Below are positions 22,196 to 32,203 of a stretch of DNA of 64,000 bases, piece after piece. The translations under genes were made by a program, and so were the position numbers. The notes under the pieces were generated by a model that saw only the letters and a program-made list of their open reading frames with translations, was not told where the DNA came from and searched no databases. The stretch's first letter is position 1; each line of letters begins with the position of its first letter. Source of the DNA: Axinella damicornis (Eukaryota > Porifera > Demospongiae > Axinellida > Axinellidae); assembly GCA_963931865.1 (NCBI GenBank), contig OZ007505.1, forward strand, positions 15,218,034 through 15,282,033, read 5' to 3'.

Positions 22196-22241
22196 TACGT
22201 ACATACTAAGTAGCCTCATTCCCAGGCCTCAATTGTAATAG

Positions 22242-22522
22242 TACAAGTAATAAAAAACATTTGAAAATGTAACAGGATGTAGGGATACCAGAACGGCAAA
22301 AAGTAAGGAAACAAGGCAGGGATGATCGCACAAAACAGTGAAGTATACAACCCCCCTACAGAGATCTTTTTCCATATACGTGTATAATGAAAAAAGATAT
22401 GTAGGGGGATTGTATACTTCACTATTTTGTGCGATCATCCCTGCCTTGTTTCCTTACTTTTTGCCGTTCTGGTATCCCTACATCCTGTTACATTTTCAAA
22501 TGTTTTTTATTACTTGTTTATG
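22242..22522. repeat. Palindromic element, arms ~125 bp
   Basis: The left arm begins CAAGTAATAAAAAACATTTG and the right arm ends with its complement. Internal blocks AAGGCAGGGATGATCGCAC and complement pair well, with a short loop near 22370. Half of this palindrome recurs at about 37803-37900. Confidence 0.88.
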
Positions 22523-23135
22523 TCTTTTTTTTAGCAGCAGCGCATGCATTTTGCCATCACAGAGCAGAAGTCAGTGTCCTCACAAGTAGTAGGAGCCCTT
22601 GCTTTGGTATATGGACAATATTGACTCCGGTATTCACGCTGGCTGAAGAATCAGACCCAAGTCAACCCTTTTCTGGATGGATACTAAGGCAGTAATCCCT
22701 GTCTGAACTCTGAAGACCATAATTAGCTATACCAGAAGTAGCAAGATTTATAAAGTCTTTAGATAGGCATTCAGCCCTCTCACAGAACACAGTAGGTAGT
22801 AACATACACAAATTATACGCAGAGTAACCAGAGTTTAGAATTTACCTCGGTTTTATGAAGTACGAAATTATGTCAACACAACGGCGCAAGACACTTCTAA
22901 TTCAGCGATCTTGAGTAATAATTACGTTCGTTGCTAAGTGATCGCGCATGCGTACAAACGAGAAAATGGCGTGACTAAAGAAGCCATAGTTATTGAGTGG
23001 GCAGCTGCAGCCGCCTGGTGAAAACTTGGAGGTTGCGAAAAAGCGATGGCCAGGTGCACTACTCGGTGTGAAATGCTGCTGTTTCGTGCGAAAACCATCA
23101 TGAGAGATTGAGGCGACGCTGAGCTAGCCCGTCTG

Positions 23136-25868
23136 GTCATGTAGAAGTTGGTGTTTTAAGCCTAGAGTTACTCTAGGGGGAACTTTAAGTGAGCAAAGCC
23201 TAGAGTTACTCTAGGGGGTATTTTAAACCAGCACAACCTAGAGTTACTCTAGGGGGAATTTTAAACCAGTGATGAAAGTGTAAAAATCCCAGCATTATGA
23301 ACTATATTGCTACTTATATGGGGCGATTTTAAACCACTTCAAGATTATTTAATTACGAAGGGGCATCCTCATTGAAAGTAATCCTTGATATATGTAAACG
23401 TTTTACTCTCTATATGGGGCGATTTTAAACCACTTCAAGATTAATGGACTATAAAGGGGCATACTCGTATAAAGCCATCCAGGATCAATGTTCACATATG
23501 ACTCTCTATATGGGGCGATTTTAAACCACTTCAAGATTATATAGTTACGAAGGGGCATCCTCACTGAAAGTAATCCTTCATTTGTGTACACATTTTGCTA
23601 TTTACATGGGGCGATTTTAAACCACTTCAAGATTATATAGTTACGAAGGGGCATCCTCACTGAAAGTAATCCTTCATTTATGTACACATTTTGCTATTTA
23701 CATGGGGTGATTTTAAACCACTTCAAGATTAATGGCCTATGAAGGAGATTACTCACAAATATTGATCATAGATTTATGTACACTTAAATAGCATAACTAT
23801 TTTGTGGATGACCTTTGACCTCAAGACTGTGATTATGTCACAACAAATATTTTTGTGGATGACCTTTGACTTCAAGACTGACAATTGTTAGAATTGAAGT
23901 TTAAATACAAGCCCAAACTCACAACTATGTCAACAGGTATAGAACACAATTGATAACCTTTATATACATGTAATTATGCATGGTAAGGTACTCTGTTAAA
24001 AATGAGGTGTATAATAAACACCCTGAGGAGCTTCACAATCGTGGTTACTTAAAACAAGCTTTGATCTATTTATTAACCACGGTTGTGAAGCTCCCCAGGG
24101 TGCTTATTAAACACCTCATTTTTAACAGTGTATGATAATGCATTGTATGGTATAACAATAACTTATGCAGGTAAACTGAGCTAATCATTGTATATGTAAC
24201 AAGACAAATCAATAATACTTGAAGGTGGATGTGTTGAGGTATCTAATCAATAAGTTCCATGTCCTCATCATCAAGTGATGTGTCTTCAGTTTTTCCGTCA
24301 CAAGGAAAGTAGATCCCGAATTTGCCAGTCAGCCCATTATACTACTCCTTCATACCATTCCTCTCCTGACGTGGTCTCAAATTTCATCCTCGCCCGTTTC
24401 CCCAGGACTTCAGGATGGTCGTTCGGGATATACTGTACAGTACTGTTGTCAACACATACGGCCAGACGTTTGCTGGCATTTTGCAGCAGGGCCCCAGATG
24501 TGTAGTCATGTACAACCTTGGCGTAAGATTCTCCCTTTTATGCATAAAGGCGTACCTCTTCCATTGCGCCAAAGTGTCTACATGACACCGCGATGCACAC
24601 ATAGTCAGCTCCACCTCCAATTGCAACTTTGTATGCTACAAAGCAGCATCTCCACCCATGCTGAGGTCAAAGGTGAATCGTACTAGCGAGTCTTTGTCCA
24701 TGATTAATTATAGGACTAAACTTAAGGACAGGTTCATTATGTCGGTAGTAATGACATCTGAAAAGGTTTTATTGGAGGTCAGTGGTCAGCCATGACTGTA
24801 TGGCAGTGATATTGGAGGATATTACGTGAGGCCAGAGGTCAGCAACAGGGCAGCAGCAAAAAGTCCAAGAGTGGAACTATACATGGTATTTCATGTTGAA
24901 GTACAGTTTGCTGTGTTTGACCTCCAACATGGGTGGAGCTGCTGCTTTGCAGTATACAAACCTGGAGGTGCTGACCATGCCCGGGCATAAAGATCTGATT
25001 ACTTTTTGGGAACAAGCCCCTGAAGTGGCATCCATATAGTTAAATCACCTTCGTGAGGGATGTTGAGGGATGTTAGTAGGAGGGTGATTTATCACTTGTT
25101 GCTAGGTGGTTGCTAAGATATCAGGTGCTGAGGAGTGGCTATACCTGATGAATCAAGCTCTTCTGTGGGCAGGTTGCCATTTGTAAGTCTTCTTAGCAAC
25201 CACCTGGCAACAGGCTATAATTATGTGTACATGCATCCTGGATGACTGCTGTATAGTCCATTGGTCTGGAAGTGGTTTAAAATCGCCCCATATAGAGAGT
25301 CATATGTGAACATTGATCCTGGGTGGCTTTGTACGAGTATGCCCCTTTATAGTCCATTAATCTTGAAGTGGTTTAAAATCGCCCCATGTAAATAGCAAAA
25401 TGTGTACATAAATGAAGGATTACTTTCAGTGAGGATGCCCCTTCGTAACTATATAATCTTGAAGTGGTTTAAAATCACCCCATATAGAGAGTCATATGTG
25501 AACATTGATCCTGGGTGGCTTTGTACGAGTATGCCCCTTTATAGTCCATTAATCTTGAAGTGGTTTAAAATCGCCCCATATAGAGAGTAAAACGTTTACA
25601 TAAATCAAGGATCACTTTCAATGAGGATGCCCCTTCGTAACTAAATAATCTTGAAATGGTTTAAAATCGCCCCATATAAGTAGCAATATAGTTCATAATG
25701 CTGGGATTTTTACACTTTCATCACTGGTTTAAAATTCCCCCTAGAGTAACTCTAGGTTGTGCTGGTTTAAAATTCCCCCTAGAGTAACTCTAGGTTGTGC
25801 TGGTTTAAAGTTCCCCCTAGAGTAACTCTAGGCTTAAAACCTCATTTTAAACCAACTTCTGTAGGACC
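23136..25868. mobile_element. 2.7 kb element with tandem-repeat TIRs and 9-10 bp TSD
   Basis: The target AGCCCGTCTG is duplicated at 23126-23135 and 25869-25878, and single at 4385-4394. The TIRs span about 23136-23775 and 25245-25868. They contain three copies of a small palindrome (CCTAGAGTTACTCTAGG) followed by about five units of a ~95-bp repeat with the core GGGGCGATTTTAAACCACTT. Copy number and order mirror between the ends. The interior holds a 24.0-24.13 kb hairpin and a minus-strand coding fragment (24243-24520). There is no transposase. Structure and TSD fit a MULE-like or foldback element. Confidence 0.85.
24243..24520 (-). pseudogene. Tudor/spindlin-like domain fragment inside the 2.7 kb element
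   Basis: The minus-strand frame contains EVLGKRARMKFETTSGEEWY followed by EGVV. After a one- or two-base frameshift it reads GLTGKFGIYFPCDGKTED and an acidic tail ending in a stop at 24243-24245. The pattern (GKR-x-xKF ... EWYEGVV ... G-x-Y-x-V/IYF-x-CDG) is that of small beta-barrel Tudor/spindlin-like domains, which bind methylated histone tails in known members. Its position wholly inside TIRs suggests a captured host gene piece or a remnant transposon accessory gene. The assignment rests on pattern only. Confidence 0.5.
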
Positions 25869-26275
25869 AGCCCGTCTGAAGAAGAAGAAGAAGAAGAAGA
25901 AAGAAGAAGAAAGAAAAACAATTTGCCTGTTTTGCGAGTACCTGGTGTGGTACTTTCGCGACAGTTTTTCGCGACGCGAGGAGTCTTGTTGGTCATGAAA
26001 ACACTCGAAGATGAACGGTATGTGGTTATAAAGGCTTATAAGTGTACCGTTTCTGAGATTTGGAGAGATTCTTTTGTATTAGCATATATTGCGTGTACGT
26101 CGTATCCCTACATACAGAGTCTACCGACTCTGTGACTGGTGGGTACATATCAAACAGTCATCATAGAGTCAGTATGTAATGTGATGCTGTTTCCATTGCA
26201 ACACAACGTATACAGAGCAGCCAGAGGTAGAGTGAAGGTGCAGCAATATAACGCCCATCGTCACATAATTTGATA

Positions 26276-26726
26276 CAGAGGTTTCCGGAGTCCTTGCAAT
26301 TTTCAGACTAGACCAGAATGAAACACCGGAAGTCACGTGAATGCAAAATTCAAATCGTAAGAGCTCGAGCGCTCTCGATCTCACAGAAATGGCTTTGTGT
26401 GAACCAGGGCGGACAAGCGCTTACAGCAAAGACTTCCGCCAGGTCCTACAATGGTATTCTGTACACCGATCACCGGTAGATCCAGAAGGCTGACTAGTAA
26501 GAAGGCGTGATTGGGCGCTTTGCGGTCGAATCACTTGCTGAAGCTGTCGAATTAACTTCCTGCGGTATAGCATTCAACTGTGAGTCGTAAACGCTGCCTG
26601 GATCTGCTAGTCTATCTACTGTACGTACCTCGCAACTTGTGACTACTATACGCTGATTGGTCAGAGAACTGCTGTCATGTGACTTCCGTTCTACAAATTC
26701 AGTTGCAAGATCTCTGAAAACCTCTG
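26276..26726. mobile_element. 451-bp mariner/Tc1-like MITE with TA target
   Basis: The TIRs read CAGAGGTTT and AAACCTCTG, with imperfect pairing further in. TA flanks both ends (26274-26275, 26727-26728). The empty site in copy 1 of the host repeat reads TTTGGTAACCAT with a single TA. No transposase. Confidence 0.75.
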
Positions 26727-26738
26727 TAACCATGCCAA

Positions 26739-26908
26739 TGTTGTGCCTTTAGATTGATTGTGTAACAGTCATGTGAGTATCATGTGATCATGCCATGTGC
26801 CCCTAGGCCTTTGATGAAAAAGATACTGAATTGGGTGCTGTCTAGCTGTAGCGCTAACTAAGATCCCGAGAGGCTCGGAAACTGAAACTGCGATCGCGGT
26901 TCATCACA
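26739..26908 (+). repeat. 5' LTR
   Basis: 170 bp, starting TGTTGTGCCTTTAG and ending GGTTCATCACA. It carries an extra 6 bp (TAGGCC region) compared with the 3' LTR. Confidence 0.93.
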
Positions 26909-26926
26909 TGGTCCTTCGAGCCGGAT
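26909..26926 (+). promoter_or_regulatory. Primer-binding site complementary to tRNA-Tyr
   Basis: TGGTCCTTCGAGCCGGA directly abuts the LTR. From memory, the complement matches the 3' end of animal tRNA-Tyr (CCGGCTCGAAGGA plus CCA). The match should be checked against a tRNA set from the same species. Confidence 0.7.
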
Positions 26927-26974
26927 TCGTCCTTTCGGGAAACACGACCAACGCGAGCAAAATTGTTGACCCAC

Positions 26975-28045
26975 ATGGCCGAGGCGTTGGCAAAGAAGAA
27001 ACGGATTCGTGGCGGCCATCGGGCGTCCGCAACACGAATGGTGCAGCTGGTCAGTGAAATGATAGCTGCCTTTGTACACGACCCTACAAGCGAGTTGAAC
27101 ACTAGACGGCTGCTGCAGTTGAAGATGAGTCTGGGGGAGAAGCTGGGCACCCTCAAGGGGTTGGACGGAGAGATCTTAGACTCGGTTGAAGAGGATGATG
27201 TAGCCGACGAAATTGAACAGGCTGATGCCTTCAAGGAGAAGATCTATGCAGCTACAGTTGACATTGACAGGTATTGTGTGCCTAGTTCTAAAGGGAGCCC
27301 ACCACCGGTAGATGACGGTGGCGCGTCTGGCTCAGGCCGAACTCGAGGGGCGCCTCATGGTGCACGGGTGAAGCTGCCAAAGCTGGCTATTCGCCCTTTC
27401 AATGGTGACATTACTAACTGGACCACGTTTTGGGACTCCTTTGAGTCGGCCATTGACAGCAGCCCAGGGTTGACTGACATCGACAAGTTTAACTACTTGA
27501 AATCTCTGCTAGAGAAGTCAGCTGCTGAAGCGATATCTGGACTGACCCTCACAGCAGACAACTACAGGGATGCAGTCTCGATCCTCAAAAGGAGATTTGG
27601 TAACAAGCAACAGATTGTGAGCAAGCACATGGACATCCTCTTGAACCTGGAGGCTGTCTCATCGCAGCATAACCTCAAGGGCCTACGTCGCCTTTACGAT
27701 GTGGTGGAATCTCAGGTCAGGGGCTTGAAATCACTCAGGGTTGATTCAAGCTCTTATGGAAGCTTGCTGTCCTCCATGTTACTCCAGAAGATACCACCTG
27801 AGCTGCGTCTTGTTTTGAGTCGAGAGATAGCCGAAGGAGACTGGAATCTTGATGCATTGCTGAAGAAGCTTGAGCGGGAGATTGAGGCCAGAGAACGAGC
27901 AATGACCTCCTCTACTCAGTCTGCCAGAAAACCAGGAACAGACAGTTCTGCTGGCACCGCTGCAACGTTCCTGACCCCAACCAGCGCCCCCTCGTGTTGC
28001 TATTGTCATCAAGCCCACTTGTCAGGAAATTGTAGATGTTGGTGA
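26975..28045 (+). CDS. BEL/Pao Gag
   Basis: The start is the ATG at 26975 (MAEALAKKK). The N-terminal part is helical and charged. A linker rich in Gly/Ser/Pro follows near residues 95-120. Then comes the BEL/Pao Gag core, recognisable by LPKLAIRPFNGDITNWTTFW and DKFNYLKSLL, as in the DUF1759-type region. It ends in the first zinc-knuckle-like cluster (CCYCHQ...GNC). The frame then stops at 28043-28045 because of a small indel. The remaining zinc knuckles and Pol lie one frame over. Gag packages the element RNA in cytoplasmic particles. In most BEL/Pao elements Gag and Pol form a single frame, so the break is probably a mutation. Confidence 0.85.
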   Translation: MAEALAKKKRIRGGHRASATRMVQLVSEMIAAFVHDPTSELNTRRLLQLKMSLGEKLGTLKGLDGEILDSVEEDDVADEIEQADAFKEKIYAATVDIDRYCVPSSKGSPPPVDDGGASGSGRTRGAPHGARVKLPKLAIRPFNGDITNWTTFWDSFESAIDSSPGLTDIDKFNYLKSLLEKSAAEAISGLTLTADNYRDAVSILKRRFGNKQQIVSKHMDILLNLEAVSSQHNLKGLRRLYDVVESQVRGLKSLRVDSSSYGSLLSSMLLQKIPPELRLVLSREIAEGDWNLDALLKKLEREIEARERAMTSSTQSARKPGTDSSAGTAATFLTPTSAPSCCYCHQAHLSGNCRCW

Positions 28046-29834
28046 GAGGAAGCAGATATTGCTGAGGTCTGGCCAGTGTTTTGTGTGTTTGAAAAAGTAC
28101 CACATTAGCCGAGATTGTCGTTCGGCTGTCAAGTGCCTGAAATGCGGTGGCAGACATCATGTTAGCATCTGTTTGAAGGGCTTATCAGGAAACAAGCCCT
28201 CAGTCTCCACTCCTCGTACCTCAGAAGCCAACCAGGGCACGGTAACACGCCAGACGGATCTCAATCCGCAGGCTGTTGAGTACTCGCCTCCAACGACAAA
28301 CTCGATGTACACCAGTACTGGCATGGCTGTGTTGCTTCAGACAGCAAGAGCGCAAGTTTGCAATCTAGACAATCCACAGTCACCTATGGAGGTCAGAGTC
28401 ATCTTGGATGGTGGTAGCCAACGGTCATACATCACCCACCGGATCAGAGATGCCCTATCCTTACCTGCTGATTGCAAGCAGAGAATGTCCATTAAAACGT
28501 TTGGATCGGAAAGGGGAGAAGTGCGAGATTGCGAAGTTGTGAGGGTTGGCGTGAAGACCGTGCATGGAAATGTTCTCGAGCTGCCTCTCCTTGCTGTACC
28601 TCTAATCTGTGAGCCATTGGCCAACCAACCCATTGCCTATTGCAAGGCCGAATACCACCACCTGGCACAGCTGAAGTTGGCCGATGTTTGTGAGAATGGG
28701 GGAGACATGCCAGTTGATGTCCTTATTGGGTCTGATAACTATTGGAAGTTGGTCACGGGCAAGGTGGTGAAGGGCAAGAGAGGTCCTGCTGCTGTCTACA
28801 CCAAGCTCGGGTGGGTGTTATCTGGACCTGCTGATATTCCTGACCAACATGTGTCCTCCGTCAACATTGTCCCTAGTCACACTCTGAGAGTCGACTCCCA
28901 TCCACAAGCTGAGGAAGGACTGGATGCCACACTGAAGATGTTCTGGGAATTGGAATCCCTCGGCATTGGTGATGGGGACGTATCTGCATTGGAGGACTTC
29001 GACAGGGGAATTGTGTTCAAGGATGGTCGGTATCAGGTAGCCTTACCATGGAAGGAGTCACACCCTGTCCTCCCAGACAACTACCAACTTAGCAAGAAGC
29101 AGTTGCAGGGGCTGCTACACCGTCTCAGGCAACATCCGTCACTCCTCAAGGAATATGACGCCACCATCAAAGGTCAGCTGAGCAATGGGATTGTGGAGAA
29201 GGTCAACGAGTCTGAATGTCAACCCATTGGTGAAACCCACTACATACCACATCACGCTGTCATCCAACAGGACAAGCAGACGACCAAGCTGTGTGTGGTC
29301 TACGATGCCTCAGCCAAAACAGGTGGACCATCCTTGAACGAGTGCCTCTACACTGGGCCAAAGTTTGGACAGAACATTATGGATATTATCCTGAGGTTTC
29401 CGGTCAACAATGTGGCACTGACTGCTGATATCGAGAAGGCCTTCTTAATGGTTTCGGTGTCTGAGGAGGACAGAGATATCTTGAGGTTCTTGTGGGATCC
29501 AGGATCAGATGGTGAAGTCAGAGGTGCTTGTGTTAGAGTCCACTCATCTGGTGATCGAGTCACCCTCCTGAGACGACCTGTCCAACTTCTGTATCCACTG
29601 GAGGTGCGTTATTGTGATGACTCGAATGGCAGTGATGTCCCAAGCACCAGAGTCACTGACGGTTTGAGTATACGCCAAACGGAACGAGTCCATCAGAACG
29701 GAACAGGCACAGATGATGACCCGGAGATGGAGACGAGTGGTGTGCCGGAAGGCCCCCAAGCTGTCCGTCGATCTCAACGAGTTGCAGCTCGAAATGCAAG
29801 AGAACTTATCAGGATTCAGACCATGGACTCATAA
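28046..29834 (+). pseudogene. BEL/Pao Pol, internally deleted
   Basis: The frame opens with two zinc knuckles (CFVCLKKYHISRDC, CLKCGGRHHVSIC). An aspartic protease follows with ILDGGSQRSYIT; the usual D-S/T-G is D-G-G here. The start of reverse transcriptase reads up to DIEKAFLMVSVSEEDRDILR. Near 29500 it passes in frame into RGACVRVHSSGDRV and LLRRPVQLLYPLEV, the C-terminal integrase-tail region of BEL elements. The part holding the RT catalytic YVDD, RNase H and the integrase core is missing. A stop ends it at 29834. No ATG-start is expected, since it continues from Gag in intact elements. Confidence 0.85.
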
Positions 29835-29910
29835 CTGTGAGCGTGATAGTTACATATTGAACAATCTCATTCTTTACCTTGTAGCTCCTTTTGTTGACCA
29901 GAATTGGTCA

Positions 29911-29922
29911 ACGGGGGGAGGA
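29911..29922 (+). promoter_or_regulatory. Polypurine tract of the BEL/Pao element
   Basis: GGGGGGAGGA lies immediately upstream of the 3' LTR, where plus-strand priming is expected. Confidence 0.8.
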
Positions 29923-30086
29923 TGTTGTGCCTTTAGATTGATTGTGTAACAGTCATGTGAGTATCATGTGATCATGCCATGTGCCCCTTTGATGAAAAAG
30001 ATACTGAATTGGGTGCTGTCTAGCTGTAGCGCTAACTAAGATCCCGAGAGGCTCGGAAACTGAAACTGCGATCGCGGTTCATTACA
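29923..30086 (+). repeat. 3' LTR
   Basis: 164 bp, matching the 5' LTR except for one substitution near the end and a 6-bp gap. Confidence 0.93.
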
Positions 30087-31559
30087 GCCAATAAGAGTGC
30101 ATGAGATACATTGTATGTCCTTAGAGTGCAATTCACTCTTCTTAGTCTCATTCCCAGATCAACCCTCGATCATCCAGATTAATAGTAATCAGCACTGGAG
30201 TTGGCTTGGTCTCCATGGGACCAACAAGGGGTTTCTGTTCGCAAAAATCAACTGCACCGTACATGTGCACTCCTATTTTTTTTTTGTACAAAAGGAACTG
30301 GTCGAAATAAAAACATCAAATTGACTTCAGCAGTACTAAATGTGCCTCTTCACAAACAGTTGGGGTTATGAGGGTGCTTGCTCGATCACCAGACGGGCTA
30401 TCCTCTGACAACACTGCAGAATGGAATAGGAGTACAATAGTCTATTAGAGTCTGTACAAGACAGCCGTCATCACCACTTGGGCCAGGTTATTACCAACAA
30501 GTCAACATCAGGGTGTCAAGAAGTCAGCAATGGGCTGGATAGAGAGAGGGAGAAGACCTAACGGCATTGGAGGTCCACCTCAAACTACTCCCCCAAAATC
30601 CGTTAATAATTGGCTTCCAGATCCACACTTGATGGTCTAATTTAGCATGACAGGCCAAGGACCAAAACTAGTAGTTAGCGTCTGTATGCATGTTTTGTAT
30701 ACACATGCATGTAGTACACAATCATGATGTCACATATGCCATTGTATACGATAGCCTACATGCATACAGTTTGTTCCATGCATGCACAATATTGAAAAAC
30801 GCTCCAAGCAGGTTAGCTAAGGCGTCAACAGATGTCATAATCAGTGCAAACAATAAACACAATCACACGTGAGATTAGTGTGGTGTCCTCCAGACACTTC
30901 TATTGCGTATATCCCCCTATGCATATGTCAGTAAGAACACTCTATCCACCAGTTCAATGTCAACCTATAGCCAAATTCCCTGACCTCAACCCCCACACAG
31001 TTTGCTACATAGAGGGAAGGTCTTTTACGAATACGTCCTGGTACATGTGATAATCGTTAGCCTATAGTTTGGGAAATATTACCATGCGAATGACTGTTAT
31101 GCCAGCATTTATGTGCCACGCCTTGTGCTATAAAATCCACGAAGGCCTACTTGAGTACGGGGAACTTACAGTATAACCTGCCCAGGACTTCAATAGGAGG
31201 ATTACCCTCATTCAAGTGGGAGAAGGGAAAAGTGATCTCTGGTAATCTTATGTAATTACTTGCAGAGGATCAATCAACAATACCATAATCAAACAGCTCT
31301 GAAGCTGGAGTACCATGCTTTGTAAACACTGGCTTGAAACTGGCTTTGGAGTAAAGGAATACACAGCTGATGATATTCTGACTTGTAGTACAGCCTCTAG
31401 ACTACATGTAGCTGTGCAGGAAGTTGTGGGTGGAGTCACCAGAGGGTCAAGCAGATGTCCTCCGCCCACAACTTCCTGCAGGGAAGTCTAGCCCGATAGA
31501 CACACACACTGCAAGCAACACAATGACTGAAGGTGGGGTGGGTGTGGCCTGGGACTACA

Positions 31560-32203
31560 TAGTCTCGGTACCAGACCCTCACACGCGGGAGGAGGGTCTG
31601 GTGCACTTGCATACATAAAAAATTTGAACTCCACGGAATTTCGGCGGGATGAATCTGATTGGTTGATTGCTGTTCGATTACGTATCTTTTCACGCAAACA
31701 CGTGCACATTGCAATTGGAGTTACAGAGAGATAGAGACAGCGATCGAAGAGACGTTCACCATGCTTGGATACCCCGCAGCGAATCCCGAGGAGCTGGAAG
31801 CTGGGAAGGAGTTTATGAAAGGGAAAAACGTCTTCGTTTCTACGCCTCTGCTACGGTAGTCTGCCACTTGTGTTCGACAAGCTAGCTAGCTAGGCACAGC
31901 GGTTCCACACCGATGTCTATTGTTGTTGTCGTAAGCCCTCTGAAGGCGCTCGTGCTGGATCAGGTAACTGTAAACATGTAAACATCTTGTAAACAGGGCC
32001 AGGTATCAGCTGCATTCTGGTGTGCCCTACTTCACTGCATAATAATCGGTCCAAAGCTGCAGTAGCACTCTTATATTAATCAAAACCTTCAATTATCACT
32101 CAGGAAACCTGTATACGTCAGCGTATCCCATAAACAGTTTATGTATATGCAAGTGCACCAGACCCTACTTCCGTGTGCGAGTTAGGGTCTGGTACCGAGA
32201 CTA
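31560..32203. mobile_element. 644-bp hairpin element, TAGTCTCG type, with exact 9-bp TSD and captured gene fragment
   Basis: It begins TAGTCTCGGTACCAGACCC and ends GGGTCTGGTACCGAGACTA. GTGCACTTGCATA continues the left arm, with its complement on the right. GGGACTACA flanks both sides (31551-31559, 32204-32212). The interior carries a RecQ-like helicase fragment with a splice-donor-like end. Cellular gene sequence between TIRs with a 9-bp duplication is the structure called Pack-MULE in plants. Confidence 0.85.
31731..31963 (+). pseudogene. RecQ-like helicase N-terminal fragment lacking the P-loop
   Basis: The frame reads AIEETFTMLGYPAANPEELE and EFMKGKNVFVSTP, which resembles the region before Walker A in RecQ-like helicases. 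A second frame continues CYGSLPLVFDKL, and a third gives SIVVVVSPLKALVLDQ, the motif Ia region, ending at CAG|GTAACT, a splice-donor-like site. Exactly the TP-x-GSGKS stretch is missing at about 31847 (roughly 20 bases lost), giving a frameshift. A stop and an AGCTAGCTAG insertion follow KL. It is not functional as a helicase. It is probably a transduplicated exon from a gene elsewhere. Confidence 0.65.

Larger units (their letters stand above)
22985..26130 (+). repeat. ~340-bp dispersed repeat, copy 2, split by a 2.7 kb element
   Basis: The left half (22985-23135) ends in AGCCCGTCTG. The right half (25869-26130) resumes with AGCCCGTCTGAAGAAG and then follows copy 1 (4310-4645) block for block. 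A GAA repeat expansion lies just after the junction. Confidence 0.7.
26739..30086 (+). mobile_element. BEL/Pao LTR retrotransposon, internally deleted, 5-bp TSD
   Basis: The LTRs are 26739-26908 and 29923-30086, starting TGTTGTGCC and ending ACA. They differ by one base and a 6-bp indel, so the insertion looks recent. GCCAA flanks both ends. The primer-binding site follows the 5' LTR directly and a purine tract precedes the 3' LTR. The internal region encodes Gag and a shortened Pol. The gene order and the Gag and protease motifs are those of BEL/Pao. It is non-autonomous, because most of reverse transcriptase, RNase H and the integrase core are missing. Confidence 0.92.
26190..30335 (+). repeat. 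~800-bp dispersed repeat, copy 2, broken by two insertions
   Basis: It begins GTTTCCATTGCAACACAACG, continues to 26274, is cut by a 451-bp element, continues GTAACCATGCCAA, is cut by the BEL/Pao element, then resumes TAAGAGTGCATGAG and GTCCTTAGAGTGCAATTCAC to about 30335. Copy 1 at 11.9 kb shows both sites intact. Confidence 0.75.

Noticed and set aside
26963..26974. Gag start at a TTG upstream
   Set aside because: The first in-frame ATG is at 26975. An upstream TTG start is not expected in an animal retrotransposon.
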